A model generated the notes under the pieces. The model saw only the letters and a program-made list of their open reading frames with translations. It was not told the DNA's origin and made no database searches. Positions 1 through 9,696 of a stretch of 64,000 nt of DNA are shown one piece after another (within the stretch, counting starts at the first letter, position 1; the number at the start of each line of letters is the position of its first letter). The DNA lies in the NCBI GenBank assembly GCA_025153755.1, contig JAOALD010000001.1:248001-312000 (forward strand), in the 5' to 3' direction. This DNA is from SAR92 clade bacterium H921 (GTDB lineage: Bacteria > Pseudomonadota > Gammaproteobacteria > Pseudomonadales > Porticoccaceae). Made by a program: the position numbers and the translations under genes.

Positions 1-63
1 CCCCTGGATCTGTCGCGAGTTTGAAATGGGATCCTTTGAATGTAAACATGAGTACAGACCAAG

Positions 64-399
64 ATGACTGAATCACAGCCAAATAATCCGCTGCATGCCA
101 TCACTCTTGAGCAGGTGGTTACACGCCTTGAGAAGCGCTATGGCTGGGAATACCTCGCGCGCAATATCAATATAAATTGTTTCAAAAGTAATCCATCAGT
201 AAAGTCCAGCCTTAAGTTTTTACGCCGAACACCCTGGGCCCGAGAGAAAGTTGAAGCCCTCTATATAGCGGCTTTTGCCAACCGCCCGCCCGCCACTGGT
301 GACAAACAAAATGAAGCCAAAGTGAAAGCCTCGGAACCCTGGGCCAAGAGCATTGCCAAACTCTCCACTAACCCTAAGAATGGTTTACCCAAGCAATAG
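64..399 (+). CDS. VF530-like DNA-binding protein (DUF2132)
   Basis: A 111-residue protein whose first 70 residues match the DUF2132/VF530 family: the order [28 protein letters not shown] and TPWAREKVE is the family signature. Family members are small all-helical proteins proposed to bind DNA; no enzymatic role is known. The C-terminal 40 residues are Lys/Ala/Pro-rich, low-complexity and probably disordered. The ATG at 64 follows only 63 bases of visible upstream sequence, so any operon partner to the left cannot be judged. The family assignment is firm; the function is not. Confidence 0.85.
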   Translation: MTESQPNNPLHAITLEQVVTRLEKRYGWEYLARNININCFKSNPSVKSSLKFLRRTPWAREKVEALYIAAFANRPPATGDKQNEAKVKASEPWAKSIAKLSTNPKNGLPKQ

Positions 400-466
400 T
401 GTAGGCAGCGAGATTCTTGATGCTAAAAACAGCGGGTCAATTCAGGGTCTAAGAGGAAATAAAATA

Positions 467-643
467 ATGATGACACCTTATATCCTAATCGGTATTAACA
501 TATTTTGTGTCTACGTTTGCTATGTTATCGCTAAAGAACGCGGGGCAAATACGCGACACTGGGGACTGATGGCCGTGTTATTTGGGCCGTTTGCGGTACC
601 ATTTGTTTGCTTTGCCAAGCCAAGGCCCAAATCAGGGAAATAA
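467..643 (+). CDS. Small two-helix membrane protein, 58 aa
   Basis: Unrecognised small protein. The start is the first of two adjacent ATGs at 467, chosen because AAGAGGAA lies about 10 bases upstream; the frame is open further 5' but without a ribosome site. Two hydrophobic segments (residues about 5-22 and 33-50) are separated by a short charged, Arg/His-containing loop, and the tail is KPRPKSGK, giving a likely helical hairpin with a basic cytoplasmic end. Its stop is followed after one base by the ATG of the ACT-domain gene, so the two are probably translated together. It could be a small membrane-anchored regulator, but nothing in it identifies a function. Confidence 0.6.
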   Translation: MMTPYILIGINIFCVYVCYVIAKERGANTRHWGLMAVLFGPFAVPFVCFAKPRPKSGK

Positions 644-644
644 T

Positions 645-1046
645 ATGCCGGGTGAGACGGACTTAAAGATGATTCTTAAAAGCCTAGCGCCTATTGTGCT
701 CGATGATACCTATGTATTTTGCACTGTTGCTGGAGCTGCTTATGGGGATTACGTTGAGGCTAAGCCAATCGCCAGTTTTAGTGAGAGAGAGGGCCTGACA
801 TTAATAGTGACACAGGCCCATGCCGATGAATTTGGGCTAGCTTATGAAGGGCTTTTTAGCTGTATTAGCCTGCAGGTGCATTCGAGTCTTGAGTCGGTGG
901 GGTTAACTGCTGCCGTGGCGGGCAAGCTGGCCGCCCACAATATAAGTGCTAATATTGTCGCTGGCTACTACCATGACCACCTATTTGTGCCCCAGGCGCA
1001 GGCTTCTGAGGCTGTGACATTGTTGGCTGAATTGAGCAGGCACTGA
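645..1046 (+). CDS. ACT domain-containing protein (COG3602 type)
   Basis: A 133-residue protein made of two ACT-like halves. Residues 1-65 contain MPGETDL, LAPIVL and TYVFCTV, typical of the ACT_3 (DUF2241) domain. Residues 65-133 contain LEVSSL-like and GLTAAVAGKLAAHNIS followed by YYHDHLFVP, typical of the second ACT domain. ACT domains usually bind amino acids or small ligands, but the ligand of this stand-alone family is unknown. The ATG at 645 starts one base after the upstream gene's stop; an in-frame upstream start at 582 would overlap that gene and is less likely. A strong bidirectional terminator follows. Confidence 0.85.
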   Translation: MPGETDLKMILKSLAPIVLDDTYVFCTVAGAAYGDYVEAKPIASFSEREGLTLIVTQAHADEFGLAYEGLFSCISLQVHSSLESVGLTAAVAGKLAAHNISANIVAGYYHDHLFVPQAQASEAVTLLAELSRH

Positions 1047-1069
1047 TCAGGTTGTTGCAAGCCTTTAAA

Positions 1070-1102
1070 AAAGCCCAGCGAGTACCGGATCCGCTGGGCT
1101 TT
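1070..1102. terminator. Bidirectional rho-independent terminator
   Basis: An 11-bp inverted repeat (AAAGCCCAGCG with CGCTGGGCTTT) with an 11-base loop. It has T-rich sequence on the plus strand and A-rich sequence on the other side. It lies between the convergent ACT-domain gene and pit and can serve both. Confidence 0.85.
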
Positions 1103-1129
1103 ATCGTTTACTTTTAATGGGTGCCGAGA

Positions 1130-2407
1130 TTAACCAAACACGCCTTTAAAGAAAAAGAAGAATAGGATTGAAAGACCAGCACCAGCCGGCAGTGTTACCA
1201 CCCAAGAAAGAAAGATAGAGCCCACCATGCGCAGGTTAATCGCGCCAATACCTCGGGCCATACCCACACCCAATACCGCACCGACTAATGTATGGGTGGT
1301 GGAGATCGGCAGACCAGTACCTGAGGCAAGCACTACGGTAGCCGCAGCGCCCAGCTCGGCAGCAAAACCGCGGCTTGGTGTTAGCTCGGTTATCTTGCGG
1401 CCAATAGTACCCATTACTTTAAAGCCATAGGTTGCTAGTCCAAAAACGATACCGCCACCACCGAGCAGCAGTATCCAGCTGGGCATCGTGCTCTTGGCGG
1501 CAATGTCGCCACCAGAGCTGACAACATTAACAACAGCGGCCAGGGGGCCAACGGCGTTGGCTACGTCATTGGAGCCATGGGCAAAGGCCATGCTACAGGC
1601 GGTGAAGATCATCAGTACGGCAAAGACTTTCTCCACATTATAAAAGCGATTGTCATGCTCTTTGCTTTCGTCGCGCTCTACTTTACTGAGTAGATAGGTG
1701 CCAATAATGGCGACTAAAATACCAAAGCCTACAGCGACCAAGGCGTTTTCTCCAAAGGAGAGCTTGATACCTACATCTTTAAATACATGCTTGAGACCTT
1801 TAAGCAGTGTCACCATGGCCATCAAGAATCCGACAGCAAACATATACATGGGTGCATATTTCTTGGCACGGGCAAAAGGATTGTCATGAATAAGGATTAG
1901 CCGCTGTACGCTTCTAAAAATAGCGAATGAGATGGTGCCAGCCATCACCGGAGACACAACCCAGCTCGCGACAATGGTACTGACCTTATTCCAGTTAACG
2001 GCGTCATTGGAGACACCCACCGCGGCAAAGCCAACAATGGCTCCCACAATACTGTGGGTGGTAGATACTGGCCAGCCCATAAAGCTGGCAAGCATTAGCC
2101 AGGTACCTGCAGCCAAGAGTGCCGAGAGCATACCAAAAACTAGTAAGTCCGGTTTATCGGCGAACACCCCCGAGTCAACTATGCCTTTACGAATGGTGGA
2201 TGTGACTTCACCTCCCGCTAAATACGCGCCGGCAAACTCGAACACCATGGCAATTAAAATGGCTTGTTTAATAGTGAGGGCTTTGGAGCCAACAGAGGTA
2301 CCCATAGCGTTGGCAACGTCATTAGCGCCAACGCCCCAGGCCATAAAAAAACCAAAGGCCGCAGCCATTACGATTAAAATGGTGCCGTAAGTTGTAAAAA
2401 TATCCAT
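1130..2407 (-). CDS. pit: Inorganic phosphate transporter, PiT family
   Basis: A 425-residue inner-membrane permease of the PHO4/PiT family, which moves inorganic phosphate (as a metal-phosphate complex in bacteria) with H+ or Na+. The two signature repeats are visible: GANDVANAMGTSVG at about 27-40 and HGSNDVANAVGP in the second half. The paired PVSTTHS/PISTTHT motifs are also present. About ten hydrophobic helices flank a charged central cytoplasmic loop (about 235-255). The length is normal. It is 21 bases downstream of the DUF47 gene on the same strand, the usual two-gene arrangement in which the PhoU-like DUF47 protein regulates the permease. The substrate (phosphate) follows from family membership and context. 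Confidence 0.93.
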   Translation of the reverse strand: MDIFTTYGTILIVMAAAFGFFMAWGVGANDVANAMGTSVGSKALTIKQAILIAMVFEFAGAYLAGGEVTSTIRKGIVDSGVFADKPDLLVFGMLSALLAAGTWLMLASFMGWPVSTTHSIVGAIVGFAAVGVSNDAVNWNKVSTIVASWVVSPVMAGTISFAIFRSVQRLILIHDNPFARAKKYAPMYMFAVGFLMAMVTLLKGLKHVFKDVGIKLSFGENALVAVGFGILVAIIGTYLLSKVERDESKEHDNRFYNVEKVFAVLMIFTACSMAFAHGSNDVANAVGPLAAVVNVVSSGGDIAAKSTMPSWILLLGGGGIVFGLATYGFKVMGTIGRKITELTPSRGFAAELGAAATVVLASGTGLPISTTHTLVGAVLGVGMARGIGAINLRMVGSIFLSWVVTLPAGAGLSILFFFFFKGVFG

Positions 2408-2428
2408 GGAGACTATTCCGAAAAGTTA

Positions 2429-3109
2429 TTATTTAGCGAGCAGAAGCTCGAGGCGGTTGCCTACGCGCTCTGCGGTGTCTGCGATGGCACCGACATTATC
2501 TATGGTGCTATACAGAAACATGACATTTACCGGCGGCATGTCAGCTTCTAGTTTGAACAGGCGATGACGCAACTTACGTTCTTTTTTGTCAACTTTTTGC
2601 TCCTGAGCATCCAGCTCGCGAATTAACTTTTTAACAAACTTTACTTCCTGCCCCGTAAAACCAGTTTCTAATAGCTCGTCCAGCTCATTAATGGCTTTCA
2701 GTGCCTTTTCGCTAGTTTCGATAGTGCTTTTTACAAAGCCCATAAAATCCGCCTGCAAGGCATTGGGGATATCCATTTCACGGCCTAAAACTATGCCGCA
2801 TACATCTTTGGTGATGTTGGCTATATCGTCTTGCTGAGCAAGAATGTTAAGCAAATCTGTGCGTGAAACTGGCATAAATAAGGTGCTGGGCATACTCAGG
2901 CGAAATTGTTTTTTTAGTTCATCAGCCTGATTTTCTTGGTTGGCAATCTTATCGAAAATATTGCTGGCTTTTTCCCACTTTTGGCCAATTACGGCGTCAA
3001 AGAAAGGGTCTAGCAGTGCGGCGCAGTTAACTACCAAAGACATATGCTCTTGCAATGGTTTAATCGGCGACTTACCAAATAGATTTGAAATAGGGTTACT
3101 AAAAGCCAT
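2429..3109 (-). CDS. TIGR00153/DUF47 PhoU-like phosphate transport regulator
   Basis: A 226-residue, mostly helical, charged protein of the DUF47 (TIGR00153) family. Visible family features are the N-terminal NLFGKSPIKPLQEHM stretch, the helix EKASNIFDKIANQENQADELK and the end SNTIDNVG-like AERVGNRLELLLAK. DUF47 proteins resemble PhoU and are encoded next to pit permeases, whose activity they modulate. It is the first gene of a two-gene operon with pit, 21 bases apart. No membrane segment or signal peptide is present, so it should act at the cytoplasmic face of the transporter. Confidence 0.9.
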   Translation of the reverse strand: MAFSNPISNLFGKSPIKPLQEHMSLVVNCAALLDPFFDAVIGQKWEKASNIFDKIANQENQADELKKQFRLSMPSTLFMPVSRTDLLNILAQQDDIANITKDVCGIVLGREMDIPNALQADFMGFVKSTIETSEKALKAINELDELLETGFTGQEVKFVKKLIRELDAQEQKVDKKERKLRHRLFKLEADMPPVNVMFLYSTIDNVGAIADTAERVGNRLELLLAK

Positions 3110-3200
3110 AACGCGATCCTCTAAATTTACCCGCAGTATAGGGAGTTGTCACAAAATTGAAACAATTTAGATAACTAATTTAATCGATGGTTTTGTGTAT

Positions 3201-5312
3201 CTAGGCTTGAGCATATTGTTCGCTGTGACCAAGCCAGCGCGAAATTAAAGGATCGACATTTTGTGGCTGATTAAGTAACAGGTTGTGGGCCATAACTTTG
3301 ATTTGGGGGAGCATATGGGCATCTCGTTGCAGATCGGCGATATGTAGTTGCATGTCACCGGTTTGGCGGGTTCCTAGTACTTCACCAGGGCCCCTGAGCT
3401 CGAGATCTTTTTCGGCAATTTTAAAACCATCAGTCGTCTCGCGCATAATTTTTAGCCGCGCACTGCCATTTCCTGAAAGAGGCGGATTGTAAAGTAGTAC
3501 GCAGTGACTGCTCAGCGAGCCCCGCCCCACTCGACCACGCAGCTGATGCAGCTGTGAGAGTCCAAGTCGCGCTGAGTCTTCAATTATCATCAGACTAGCA
3601 TTGGGCACATCTACACCGACTTCGATAACGGTAGTGGCCACTAGTAGATCTATATCACCAGCTTTAAAGGCGCTCATGACTTCAAGTTTTTCTCTGGGTT
3701 TTAGGCGACCGTGAATTAGGCCGATAGCAAGCTCCGGCAACATCAGTTGAAGCTCGCCAGCGGTTACCTCTGCGGCCTGGGCCTCTAGCACATCAGACTC
3801 TTCAATCAATGTGCAAACCCAATAGGCTTGACGGCCCGCGCTACAGGCGGCGCGCACCCGGGCTATTACATCATTGCGCCGCAGATTGCTAAGCACCACG
3901 GTTTCGACTGGGGTGCGCCCTGGAGGCAGTTCGTCTATTACCGAACAGTCGAGGTCGGCATAGGCACTCATGGCAAGGGTTCTTGGAATTGGGGTGGCCG
4001 TCATAATTAGTTGGTGAGGTGCGGGGCCACCTAGGCTTGAACCTTTAGCGCTAAAGCCCTTGTTTCGCAGTGCTAGGCGTTGGTGCACGCCAAAACGATG
4101 CTGTTCATCGATGATGCTCAGCCCAAGATCATTAAACTCTACGGTCTCTTGAAATAGGGCATGAGTGCCAATCACCATTTGCGCGGCTCCATTGGCGATG
4201 GCCTCGAGTTGCACCTCACGAGCCTTACCTTTGACCTTCCCAGTCAGGTAAGCGATACGAATGCCGAGTGGGCGCAGCCACTGTTCAAAATTGACTCTAT
4301 GTTGGTCGGCAAGAATTTCAGTCGGGGCCATTAGGGCGACTTGATGCCCGTTGGCAATGGCCTGTACCGCTGCTAGAGCCGCCACTACGGTTTTGCCTGA
4401 GCCCACATCACCTTGTACCAGCCGTAACATTGGAATTGCGGTGCCTATGTCGGCGTATATTTCTGCCGCTACCCGCTGTTGCGCTGCGGTTAGATCAAAG
4501 GTTAGTTGGTCAAGAAAAGTTGCCGCCGCGGTTTGATCCTGAGTTAATACTGGCGCCTGCTGCTGTTGCACCTTCTGGCGCAGTTTGAGCAAACTTAAAT
4601 TATGCGCAATAAGCTCTTCTGCCGCCAAACGTTGTTGTGCCGGGTGTTCCCCCTCGGCCAGAAGGTTAAGTGCAGTACCCGGTGGCGGGTTATGCAGCAG
4701 GCGTAAAGCCTCGGGTAGGGAGTAGGCAAGTTGCTGCGGCAAGGCATTATCTTGAGCAGGAGGCAGTAATTCTCGGATACTGTGGTCTTTGAGTAAGCCC
4801 AGTGCCTGAGTGCACAGGTCGCGAATACGGCCCTGAGTAATACCTTCGGTAGCCGGGTAGATTGGCGTCAGTTTGTCGTCTAAGGGCGGAGGATTAGTCG
4901 AGTCCAGATATTGATATTCCGGATGATACAGCTCAACGCCAGTCTTGCCTCTACGCACTTCTCCAAAACAGCGCAGTTTAATGCCGGGTTTTAGACGCTC
5001 CTGCTGGGCGCGATTAAAGTGAAAGAACCTTAAAGTGACTACGCCGGTATGGTCTTGAATGCGACAGACAAGGCTGCGACGCCGGCCAAACACCACATCG
5101 CTGGCGCGAACCTCTCCTTCAATAACTACTTCGGTCATCGGCTGAATACCGCCGATAGGGGTAATTTGGGTTCGATCTATATAGCGTAGGGGCAGGTGAA
5201 AGAGAAGATCCTGAACAGTATAGAGTCCCAGTTTCTTTAACTTGGTCTCCAGCTGTGGGCCTACTCCATGCAGAGTGCCGACGCTTCGCCTGTCGAGAGA
5301 AGTCTCTGACAT
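3201..5312 (-). CDS. recG: ATP-dependent DNA helicase RecG
   Basis: A 703-residue superfamily 2 helicase that remodels branched DNA such as stalled forks and Holliday junctions. The wedge/OB domain covers about residues 1-160. Walker A GDVGSGKT is at 301-308, the DEQH box at 402-405, and TATPIPRTLA and the C-terminal TRG-type region HQLRGRVGRG are all present. The length fits the family (about 690-700). The ATG overlaps the stop of oxyR by one base (TGATG), so translation is probably coupled. The oxyR-recG pair is also found in Pseudomonas, and linking peroxide response to fork rescue is reasonable. Confidence 0.97.
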   Translation of the reverse strand: MSETSLDRRSVGTLHGVGPQLETKLKKLGLYTVQDLLFHLPLRYIDRTQITPIGGIQPMTEVVIEGEVRASDVVFGRRRSLVCRIQDHTGVVTLRFFHFNRAQQERLKPGIKLRCFGEVRRGKTGVELYHPEYQYLDSTNPPPLDDKLTPIYPATEGITQGRIRDLCTQALGLLKDHSIRELLPPAQDNALPQQLAYSLPEALRLLHNPPPGTALNLLAEGEHPAQQRLAAEELIAHNLSLLKLRQKVQQQQAPVLTQDQTAAATFLDQLTFDLTAAQQRVAAEIYADIGTAIPMLRLVQGDVGSGKTVVAALAAVQAIANGHQVALMAPTEILADQHRVNFEQWLRPLGIRIAYLTGKVKGKAREVQLEAIANGAAQMVIGTHALFQETVEFNDLGLSIIDEQHRFGVHQRLALRNKGFSAKGSSLGGPAPHQLIMTATPIPRTLAMSAYADLDCSVIDELPPGRTPVETVVLSNLRRNDVIARVRAACSAGRQAYWVCTLIEESDVLEAQAAEVTAGELQLMLPELAIGLIHGRLKPREKLEVMSAFKAGDIDLLVATTVIEVGVDVPNASLMIIEDSARLGLSQLHQLRGRVGRGSLSSHCVLLYNPPLSGNGSARLKIMRETTDGFKIAEKDLELRGPGEVLGTRQTGDMQLHIADLQRDAHMLPQIKVMAHNLLLNQPQNVDPLISRWLGHSEQYAQA

Positions 5313-6241
5313 CAGCTTCTAATGATACCCAGTCCGGGCAGGCTGCGCTCATAGATGGCATTGCGCAGTACATCAATGGCTTTGTGCCTCGGGAAGCTGG
5401 CGCGCCATGCCAGAGCGGTGGTACGAGATGGGGTTATCCCAGCAAAGGGTCGTGTAATCAAACTTGCACCGCGGTGCTTGGCGCCAATTACTGCAGACTG
5501 GGGTAAAATGGTAATACCCAAACCAGAGGCCACCATATAACACAGAGTCTCCAGCGAACTGCCCTCAGTCATGGTGCGAATGGGTGCGGTTTTGGTTGGC
5601 TGCTGATTGATATTGGGCAGAGCTTCAATCACCTGATCTCTAAAACAGTGACCCTCTCCCATCATAAGTACATGTTCCCCGTCCAGGTCGCTTTGCTGTA
5701 TTTCGTCTTTGGCCGCTAGGGGGTGGGTCTCTGGCAGTAATAGAACAAAGGGTTCATCATAAAGAGGTTGAACCACCACATCGGGCTCGGTAAATGGCAG
5801 AGCTACAATAATTACGTCTACTTCGCCGCTTCGCAAACGCTTGCGCAGAGAGCTGGTATAGCCCTCTTCAATGACTAGGGGCATCTGCGGGGCCGCTTGC
5901 TGTAACGCGGGGATAAAGTGAGGAAATAGGTAGGGCCCAATAGTGAATATTGCGCCAACATGCAGCGGACTACCGAGCTGATCTTTGCCCGCGGTAGCAA
6001 TATCTTTAATGGCGGCGGCCTCCTCAAGTACAAGCTGGGATTGGTTGACAATACTCTGGCCAATGGGGGTGAGGCGCACACTGCTTTTTGAGCGCTCAAA
6101 AAGATCGACACCTAATTCACTTTCGAGTTTTTTAACCGCTATACTCAGTGTCGGCTGGCTGACATTACAGCGCTCGGCAGCCTGGCCAAAATGCTGAACC
6201 TGGGCGAGAGTAACTATGTAACGAAGTTCGGTGAGAGTCAT
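5312..6241 (-). CDS. oxyR: LysR-type peroxide sensor OxyR with Cys208 replaced by Leu
   Basis: A 309-residue LysR-family regulator that, in other bacteria, senses H2O2 by forming a Cys199-Cys208 disulfide and activates catalase and peroxiredoxin genes. The N-terminal winged helix is at about 1-60 (FGQAAERCNVSQPTLSIAVK). The effector domain carries the OxyR hallmark GEGHCFRDQ, whose Cys falls exactly at residue 199. The expected second Cys (ACP in Pseudomonas) reads ALP here, so residue 208 is Leu (CTG codon, plus-strand positions 5618-5620). Other cysteines are Cys25 and Cys234. It is divergent from the SDR gene across 62 bases and translationally coupled to recG. Identity as OxyR is strong; whether it uses the classical disulfide is doubtful. 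Confidence 0.92.
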   Translation of the reverse strand: MTLTELRYIVTLAQVQHFGQAAERCNVSQPTLSIAVKKLESELGVDLFERSKSSVRLTPIGQSIVNQSQLVLEEAAAIKDIATAGKDQLGSPLHVGAIFTIGPYLFPHFIPALQQAAPQMPLVIEEGYTSSLRKRLRSGEVDVIIVALPFTEPDVVVQPLYDEPFVLLLPETHPLAAKDEIQQSDLDGEHVLMMGEGHCFRDQVIEALPNINQQPTKTAPIRTMTEGSSLETLCYMVASGLGITILPQSAVIGAKHRGASLITRPFAGITPSRTTALAWRASFPRHKAIDVLRNAIYERSLPGLGIIRS

Positions 6242-6303
6242 ACTTAGGGCGCCTTTGTTTCAAAGGTAATCATAGCCAAGTTTTATTGTAGAGAGAATAC
6301 TAA

Positions 6304-7137
6304 TTGAAAATTTTATTAGCGGGTTGCGGTGATCTTGGCAGGCGCACTGGGACCTTGTTAGCACCGCGTCATCAATGCTTCGGCCTTAGGCGTGATCCGC
6401 AAAATTTACCGGAGACGATTCTCCCTATTGCGGGCAACATGACGGAGCCCCGCGTTCTTACAGAAATTCTTAATCAAGGTTTCGATGTGGTGGTGGTGAC
6501 CCTAACGCCAGATGAGTTTACCGAACAGGCCTATCGCCAGTCTTACGTCGCCGGCGCCAATGCACTGTTCACTGCTATCGAGCGAGTTGAGCGTAAGCCT
6601 AGTTTGGTTATCTGGGTGTCTAGCACCAGTGTCTATGGCAATAATCAGGGCGACTGGGTGGATGAGCAGTCGCCGACCAATCCCACTAGTTTTTCGGGTA
6701 AACTTTTACTCGAGGCAGAGCAACAGATACAGAGGTTATCTTGCGCTCATTCGGTGGTTAGGTTTTCTGGCATCTATGGGCCAGGGCGTACACGTATGCT
6801 CAGTCAAGTCAGGGCCGGCATTGGCCGACCTGCTGTGCCTGAGCAGTGGAGCAATAGAATTCACAGTGAAGACTGTGCTGGGGTGCTGACGCATTTAATT
6901 GAGCGTTTTGCCGAGGGCAGGTCAGTTGAATCCCTGTATCTAGCGACCGATTGTGCCCCTGTAACTCAGCACGAGATGCGCAACTGGTTGGCGGCGCAGA
7001 TGCAGGTAGTGCTAGCAGATGAGATGGTGGTACAAAACTCAATCAGACGCTGTCGCAATCAACGCCTGCTCGATAGTGGTTACGAATTTATCTACCCTAG
7101 TTACAAAGAAGGCTATCTGGCCCTGATGGCCGAGTAG
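6304..7137 (+). CDS. NAD(P)-dependent epimerase/dehydratase (YeeZ-like SDR)
   Basis: A 277-residue atypical short-chain dehydrogenase of the extended SDR family. The N-terminal nucleotide-binding loop is GCGDLGRR (residues 7-14), and a core SSTSVYG segment supplies the Ser/Tyr region near residues 105-112. The segment FSGIYGPGR is typical of YeeZ/NAD-dependent epimerases. The usual YxxxK is not clearly preserved (FSGKLLLEAE instead), so catalysis may differ or be absent. The start is TTG at 6304, since no ATG lies near the Rossmann N-terminus. The gene is divergent from oxyR, which makes control by OxyR possible but unproven. The substrate is unknown. Confidence 0.8.
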   Translation: MKILLAGCGDLGRRTGTLLAPRHQCFGLRRDPQNLPETILPIAGNMTEPRVLTEILNQGFDVVVVTLTPDEFTEQAYRQSYVAGANALFTAIERVERKPSLVIWVSSTSVYGNNQGDWVDEQSPTNPTSFSGKLLLEAEQQIQRLSCAHSVVRFSGIYGPGRTRMLSQVRAGIGRPAVPEQWSNRIHSEDCAGVLTHLIERFAEGRSVESLYLATDCAPVTQHEMRNWLAAQMQVVLADEMVVQNSIRRCRNQRLLDSGYEFIYPSYKEGYLALMAE

Positions 7138-7148
7138 TAAGAGCTGCC

Positions 7149-7532
7149 TTAGATAACCAAAATACCGTCCATTTCAACCATTGAGCCCTTGGGCAATTCG
7201 CTGACGCCAATTGCAGCTCGTGCTGGATAGGGCTGGGTAAAATTTTCGCTCATAACTTCGTTAACGATTGGAAAATGACTGAGATCGGTGAGAAAGATAT
7301 TTAGCTTAACAATATTACTTAGATCTCCACCTGAGGCTTCGCACACAGCTAGCAGATTTTTAAACACCTGATTAATTTGATCGCGAATATCGCCATCGAC
7401 TAATGTCATTGTCACCGGGTCTAGAGGAATCTGGCCGGATAGATAAACTGTGTTATTAACCTTGACCGCCTGACTATAGGTGCCTATGGCCGCCGGTGCG
7501 CTGTCGGTATGGATAATGGCTTTGTTGGGCAT
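7149..7532 (-). CDS. ridA: RidA family reactive imine/enamine deaminase
   Basis: A 127-residue YjgF/YER057c/UK114 protein. RidA forms trimers that hydrolyse reactive 2-aminoacrylate and related imines released by PLP enzymes. Diagnostic features are the N-terminal [12 protein letters not shown], the internal [10 protein letters not shown] and the C-terminal [21 protein letters not shown], which holds the catalytic Arg and the conserved Glu. It is 14 bases downstream of spoT on the same strand, an arrangement known from Pseudomonas and other gammaproteobacteria. Confidence 0.95.
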   Translation of the reverse strand: MPNKAIIHTDSAPAAIGTYSQAVKVNNTVYLSGQIPLDPVTMTLVDGDIRDQINQVFKNLLAVCEASGGDLSNIVKLNIFLTDLSHFPIVNEVMSENFTQPYPARAAIGVSELPKGSMVEMDGILVI

Positions 7533-7546
7533 AATAATTTCCTTAC

Positions 7547-9661
7547 TTACTTATTGGTGACACGATAGATACGGTGTACGAATTTAAGGCTGCGCGCTCT
7601 ACGGAGTATATCGGCGAGATGGATGCGATCGCGAACCGCAATTACCACATCGACAATACTGGTAAACGAATCTTTTTCATTGACGCTAATATGCTCAATG
7701 GTGGCATCTTCTTCAGTCATACGTGATGCCAGTGCCGCAATAAAGCCGCGCTCTGGAGTAATCTCCACTTTAATTTCTACAGGGAATTCACCTTTTACTA
7801 CCGTTGACCAGGTTAATGGCATGCACTTTTCTGGGTTGGAGCGTATTTCTTTGAGGTTACGACAGGATTCAAAATGAATGACCAGTCCTTTGCCCGGGCT
7901 TATATGGCCCAAAATCGGGTCCCCAGGAATGGGGTGGCAACAGCGCCCATAATGCAGTAGTAGGCCATCAGAGGCATCAATAACCACTGGCAATGTATTG
8001 TTCTTTTTACTATCTACGGAGACTCGACTAGCTGGGGGTACGAGTAAATTTGCCACGGCAAAAGGGACTCGATTGCCCAGCCCTATTTGTTGTAAAACGT
8101 ATTCGAAGCTCGAGGCTCCGGTTTCTTTAAGTAGACGTTTGATCTGGGATTTTTTGAGCTTATTATAATGGGTGCCTAGGTTTGATAATGCCTGGTCGAG
8201 CAAACGCTTGCCCAGATCTACCGATTCATCGTGCTGCTGATTTTTAAGGAAATGGCGGATCGCACTGCGGGCTTTGGCTGTCACCACAAAGTTAAGCCAG
8301 TTAGGATTAGGTTGAGCACCTTCCGCTGTAATGATTTCAATTCGTTGACCGCTTTCTAGCTGTTCTGACAGCGGTGTTAAATGGCCATCCACGCGGCAGG
8401 CTATGCAGCTATCGCCAATGCCAGTATGTACAGAGTAGGCAAAATCAACAGCGGTTGCACCAGTGGGCAGCTCTACTATGGTGCCTTGGGGAGTAAACAC
8501 ATAGACCTCATCTGGAAACAGATCGGCTTTTACGTGCTCTAAAAATTCCAGTGAATTGCCCGCTTGTTTTTGCATCTCCAGTAGACCCTGAACCCAGCGA
8601 TTAGCGCGACGCTGATTGCCATCAATGGTTTGGTCACCGCTTTTGTAAGCCCAGTGCGCAGCAATACCATAGTTGGCCATGTGTTCCATTTCTTTGGTGC
8701 GAATCTGGACCTCGATAACCACACCATGCATACCTACTAAGACAGTGTGCAATGACTGGTAGCCATTGGATTTGGGAATGGCTATATAGTCTTTAAATTC
8801 TCCCGGCACAGGATTGAATACATTATGCATCATACCGAGGATACGATAGCAATCGTCGGCGCTATCGACTACTAGCCGAAAGGCAAAAACATCCATGATG
8901 TCACGAAAGGATTTTTTCTTGGTGCGCATTTTTTTGTAAATGCTCCAAAGATGTTTTTCGCGGCCTTTGACCAGCGCGGGAAAAGATTCATTTTCCAGGC
9001 GCATTTCAATAGTTTGATGGATTTCGCTAACAATTTCTTTGCGATTTTTGCGTGCGGCCTTCATCGCTTCCCGCAAACGGCGATGGCGCAACGGATACAT
9101 GGCAGCAAAGCCAAGGTCTTCAAATTCTAGACGAATATCATTAATACCCAGACGCTGGGCAATGGGCGCATAAATATCTAGGGTTTCGCGGGCGATACGG
9201 CGACGTTTAGCTGGCGCCAGTACGCCCAAAGTGCGCATGTTGTGTAGACGGTCTGCCAGTTTGACTAATACCACGCGTATATCTCGTGACATAGCAAGAG
9301 TCATTTTTTGAAAGCTTTCAGCCTGTTGTTCCGCTTTGGATTCGAATTCGATTTCACTGAGCTTGCTGACCCCGTCTACCAGGTCGGCAACGGTGCGCCC
9401 GAAGCGACGGCTAATTTGCCCCTTGGTGACACCAGTATCCTCAATGACATCATGGAGCAGGGCAGCCATAAGGCTTTCGTGATCCATGTGCATGTCGGCC
9501 AAAATGTTGGCAACGGCTAGAGGATGAGTAATATAGGGGTCACCACTTTGGCGCATCTGCCCCTGGTGGCACTGTTCAGAATACTTATAGGCACGCTCGA
9601 CCTTGGCTACTTCTTTGTCGTCGAGGTAAAAGGAGAGCTTATCCGTTAGTACATTTAGCAC
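7547..9661 (-). CDS. spoT: Bifunctional (p)ppGpp synthase/hydrolase SpoT
   Basis: A 704-residue RelA/SpoT homologue that makes and degrades the stringent-response alarmone (p)ppGpp. The HD hydrolase domain is intact, with the metal-binding pair H70-D71 in [10 protein letters not shown]. The synthetase domain follows, with [10 protein letters not shown] and EVQIRT. Then come TGS (about 390-450, [15 protein letters not shown]), a helical and Cys-containing zone ([12 protein letters not shown]) and a C-terminal ACT domain (about 630-704). An intact HD site and normal length point to SpoT rather than RelA. It lies between rpoZ and ridA in the common rpoZ-spoT order, 35 bases after rpoZ. Confidence 0.97.
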   Translation of the reverse strand: MLNVLTDKLSFYLDDKEVAKVERAYKYSEQCHQGQMRQSGDPYITHPLAVANILADMHMDHESLMAALLHDVIEDTGVTKGQISRRFGRTVADLVDGVSKLSEIEFESKAEQQAESFQKMTLAMSRDIRVVLVKLADRLHNMRTLGVLAPAKRRRIARETLDIYAPIAQRLGINDIRLEFEDLGFAAMYPLRHRRLREAMKAARKNRKEIVSEIHQTIEMRLENESFPALVKGREKHLWSIYKKMRTKKKSFRDIMDVFAFRLVVDSADDCYRILGMMHNVFNPVPGEFKDYIAIPKSNGYQSLHTVLVGMHGVVIEVQIRTKEMEHMANYGIAAHWAYKSGDQTIDGNQRRANRWVQGLLEMQKQAGNSLEFLEHVKADLFPDEVYVFTPQGTIVELPTGATAVDFAYSVHTGIGDSCIACRVDGHLTPLSEQLESGQRIEIITAEGAQPNPNWLNFVVTAKARSAIRHFLKNQQHDESVDLGKRLLDQALSNLGTHYNKLKKSQIKRLLKETGASSFEYVLQQIGLGNRVPFAVANLLVPPASRVSVDSKKNNTLPVVIDASDGLLLHYGRCCHPIPGDPILGHISPGKGLVIHFESCRNLKEIRSNPEKCMPLTWSTVVKGEFPVEIKVEITPERGFIAALASRMTEEDATIEHISVNEKDSFTSIVDVVIAVRDRIHLADILRRARSLKFVHRIYRVTNK

Positions 9662-9696
9662 CTTATTGCGGCCCTCCTCCGAATCTGAGTAGAGCT

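Noticed and set aside
1227-2390. Plus-strand open frames across pit
   Set aside because: They lie antisense to a well-supported transporter gene and have low-complexity Pro/Ala/Thr-rich products typical of shadow frames.
5119-5540. Small open frames across the recG/oxyR junction
   Set aside because: They overlap two well-supported coupled genes in other frames, with no family resemblance.
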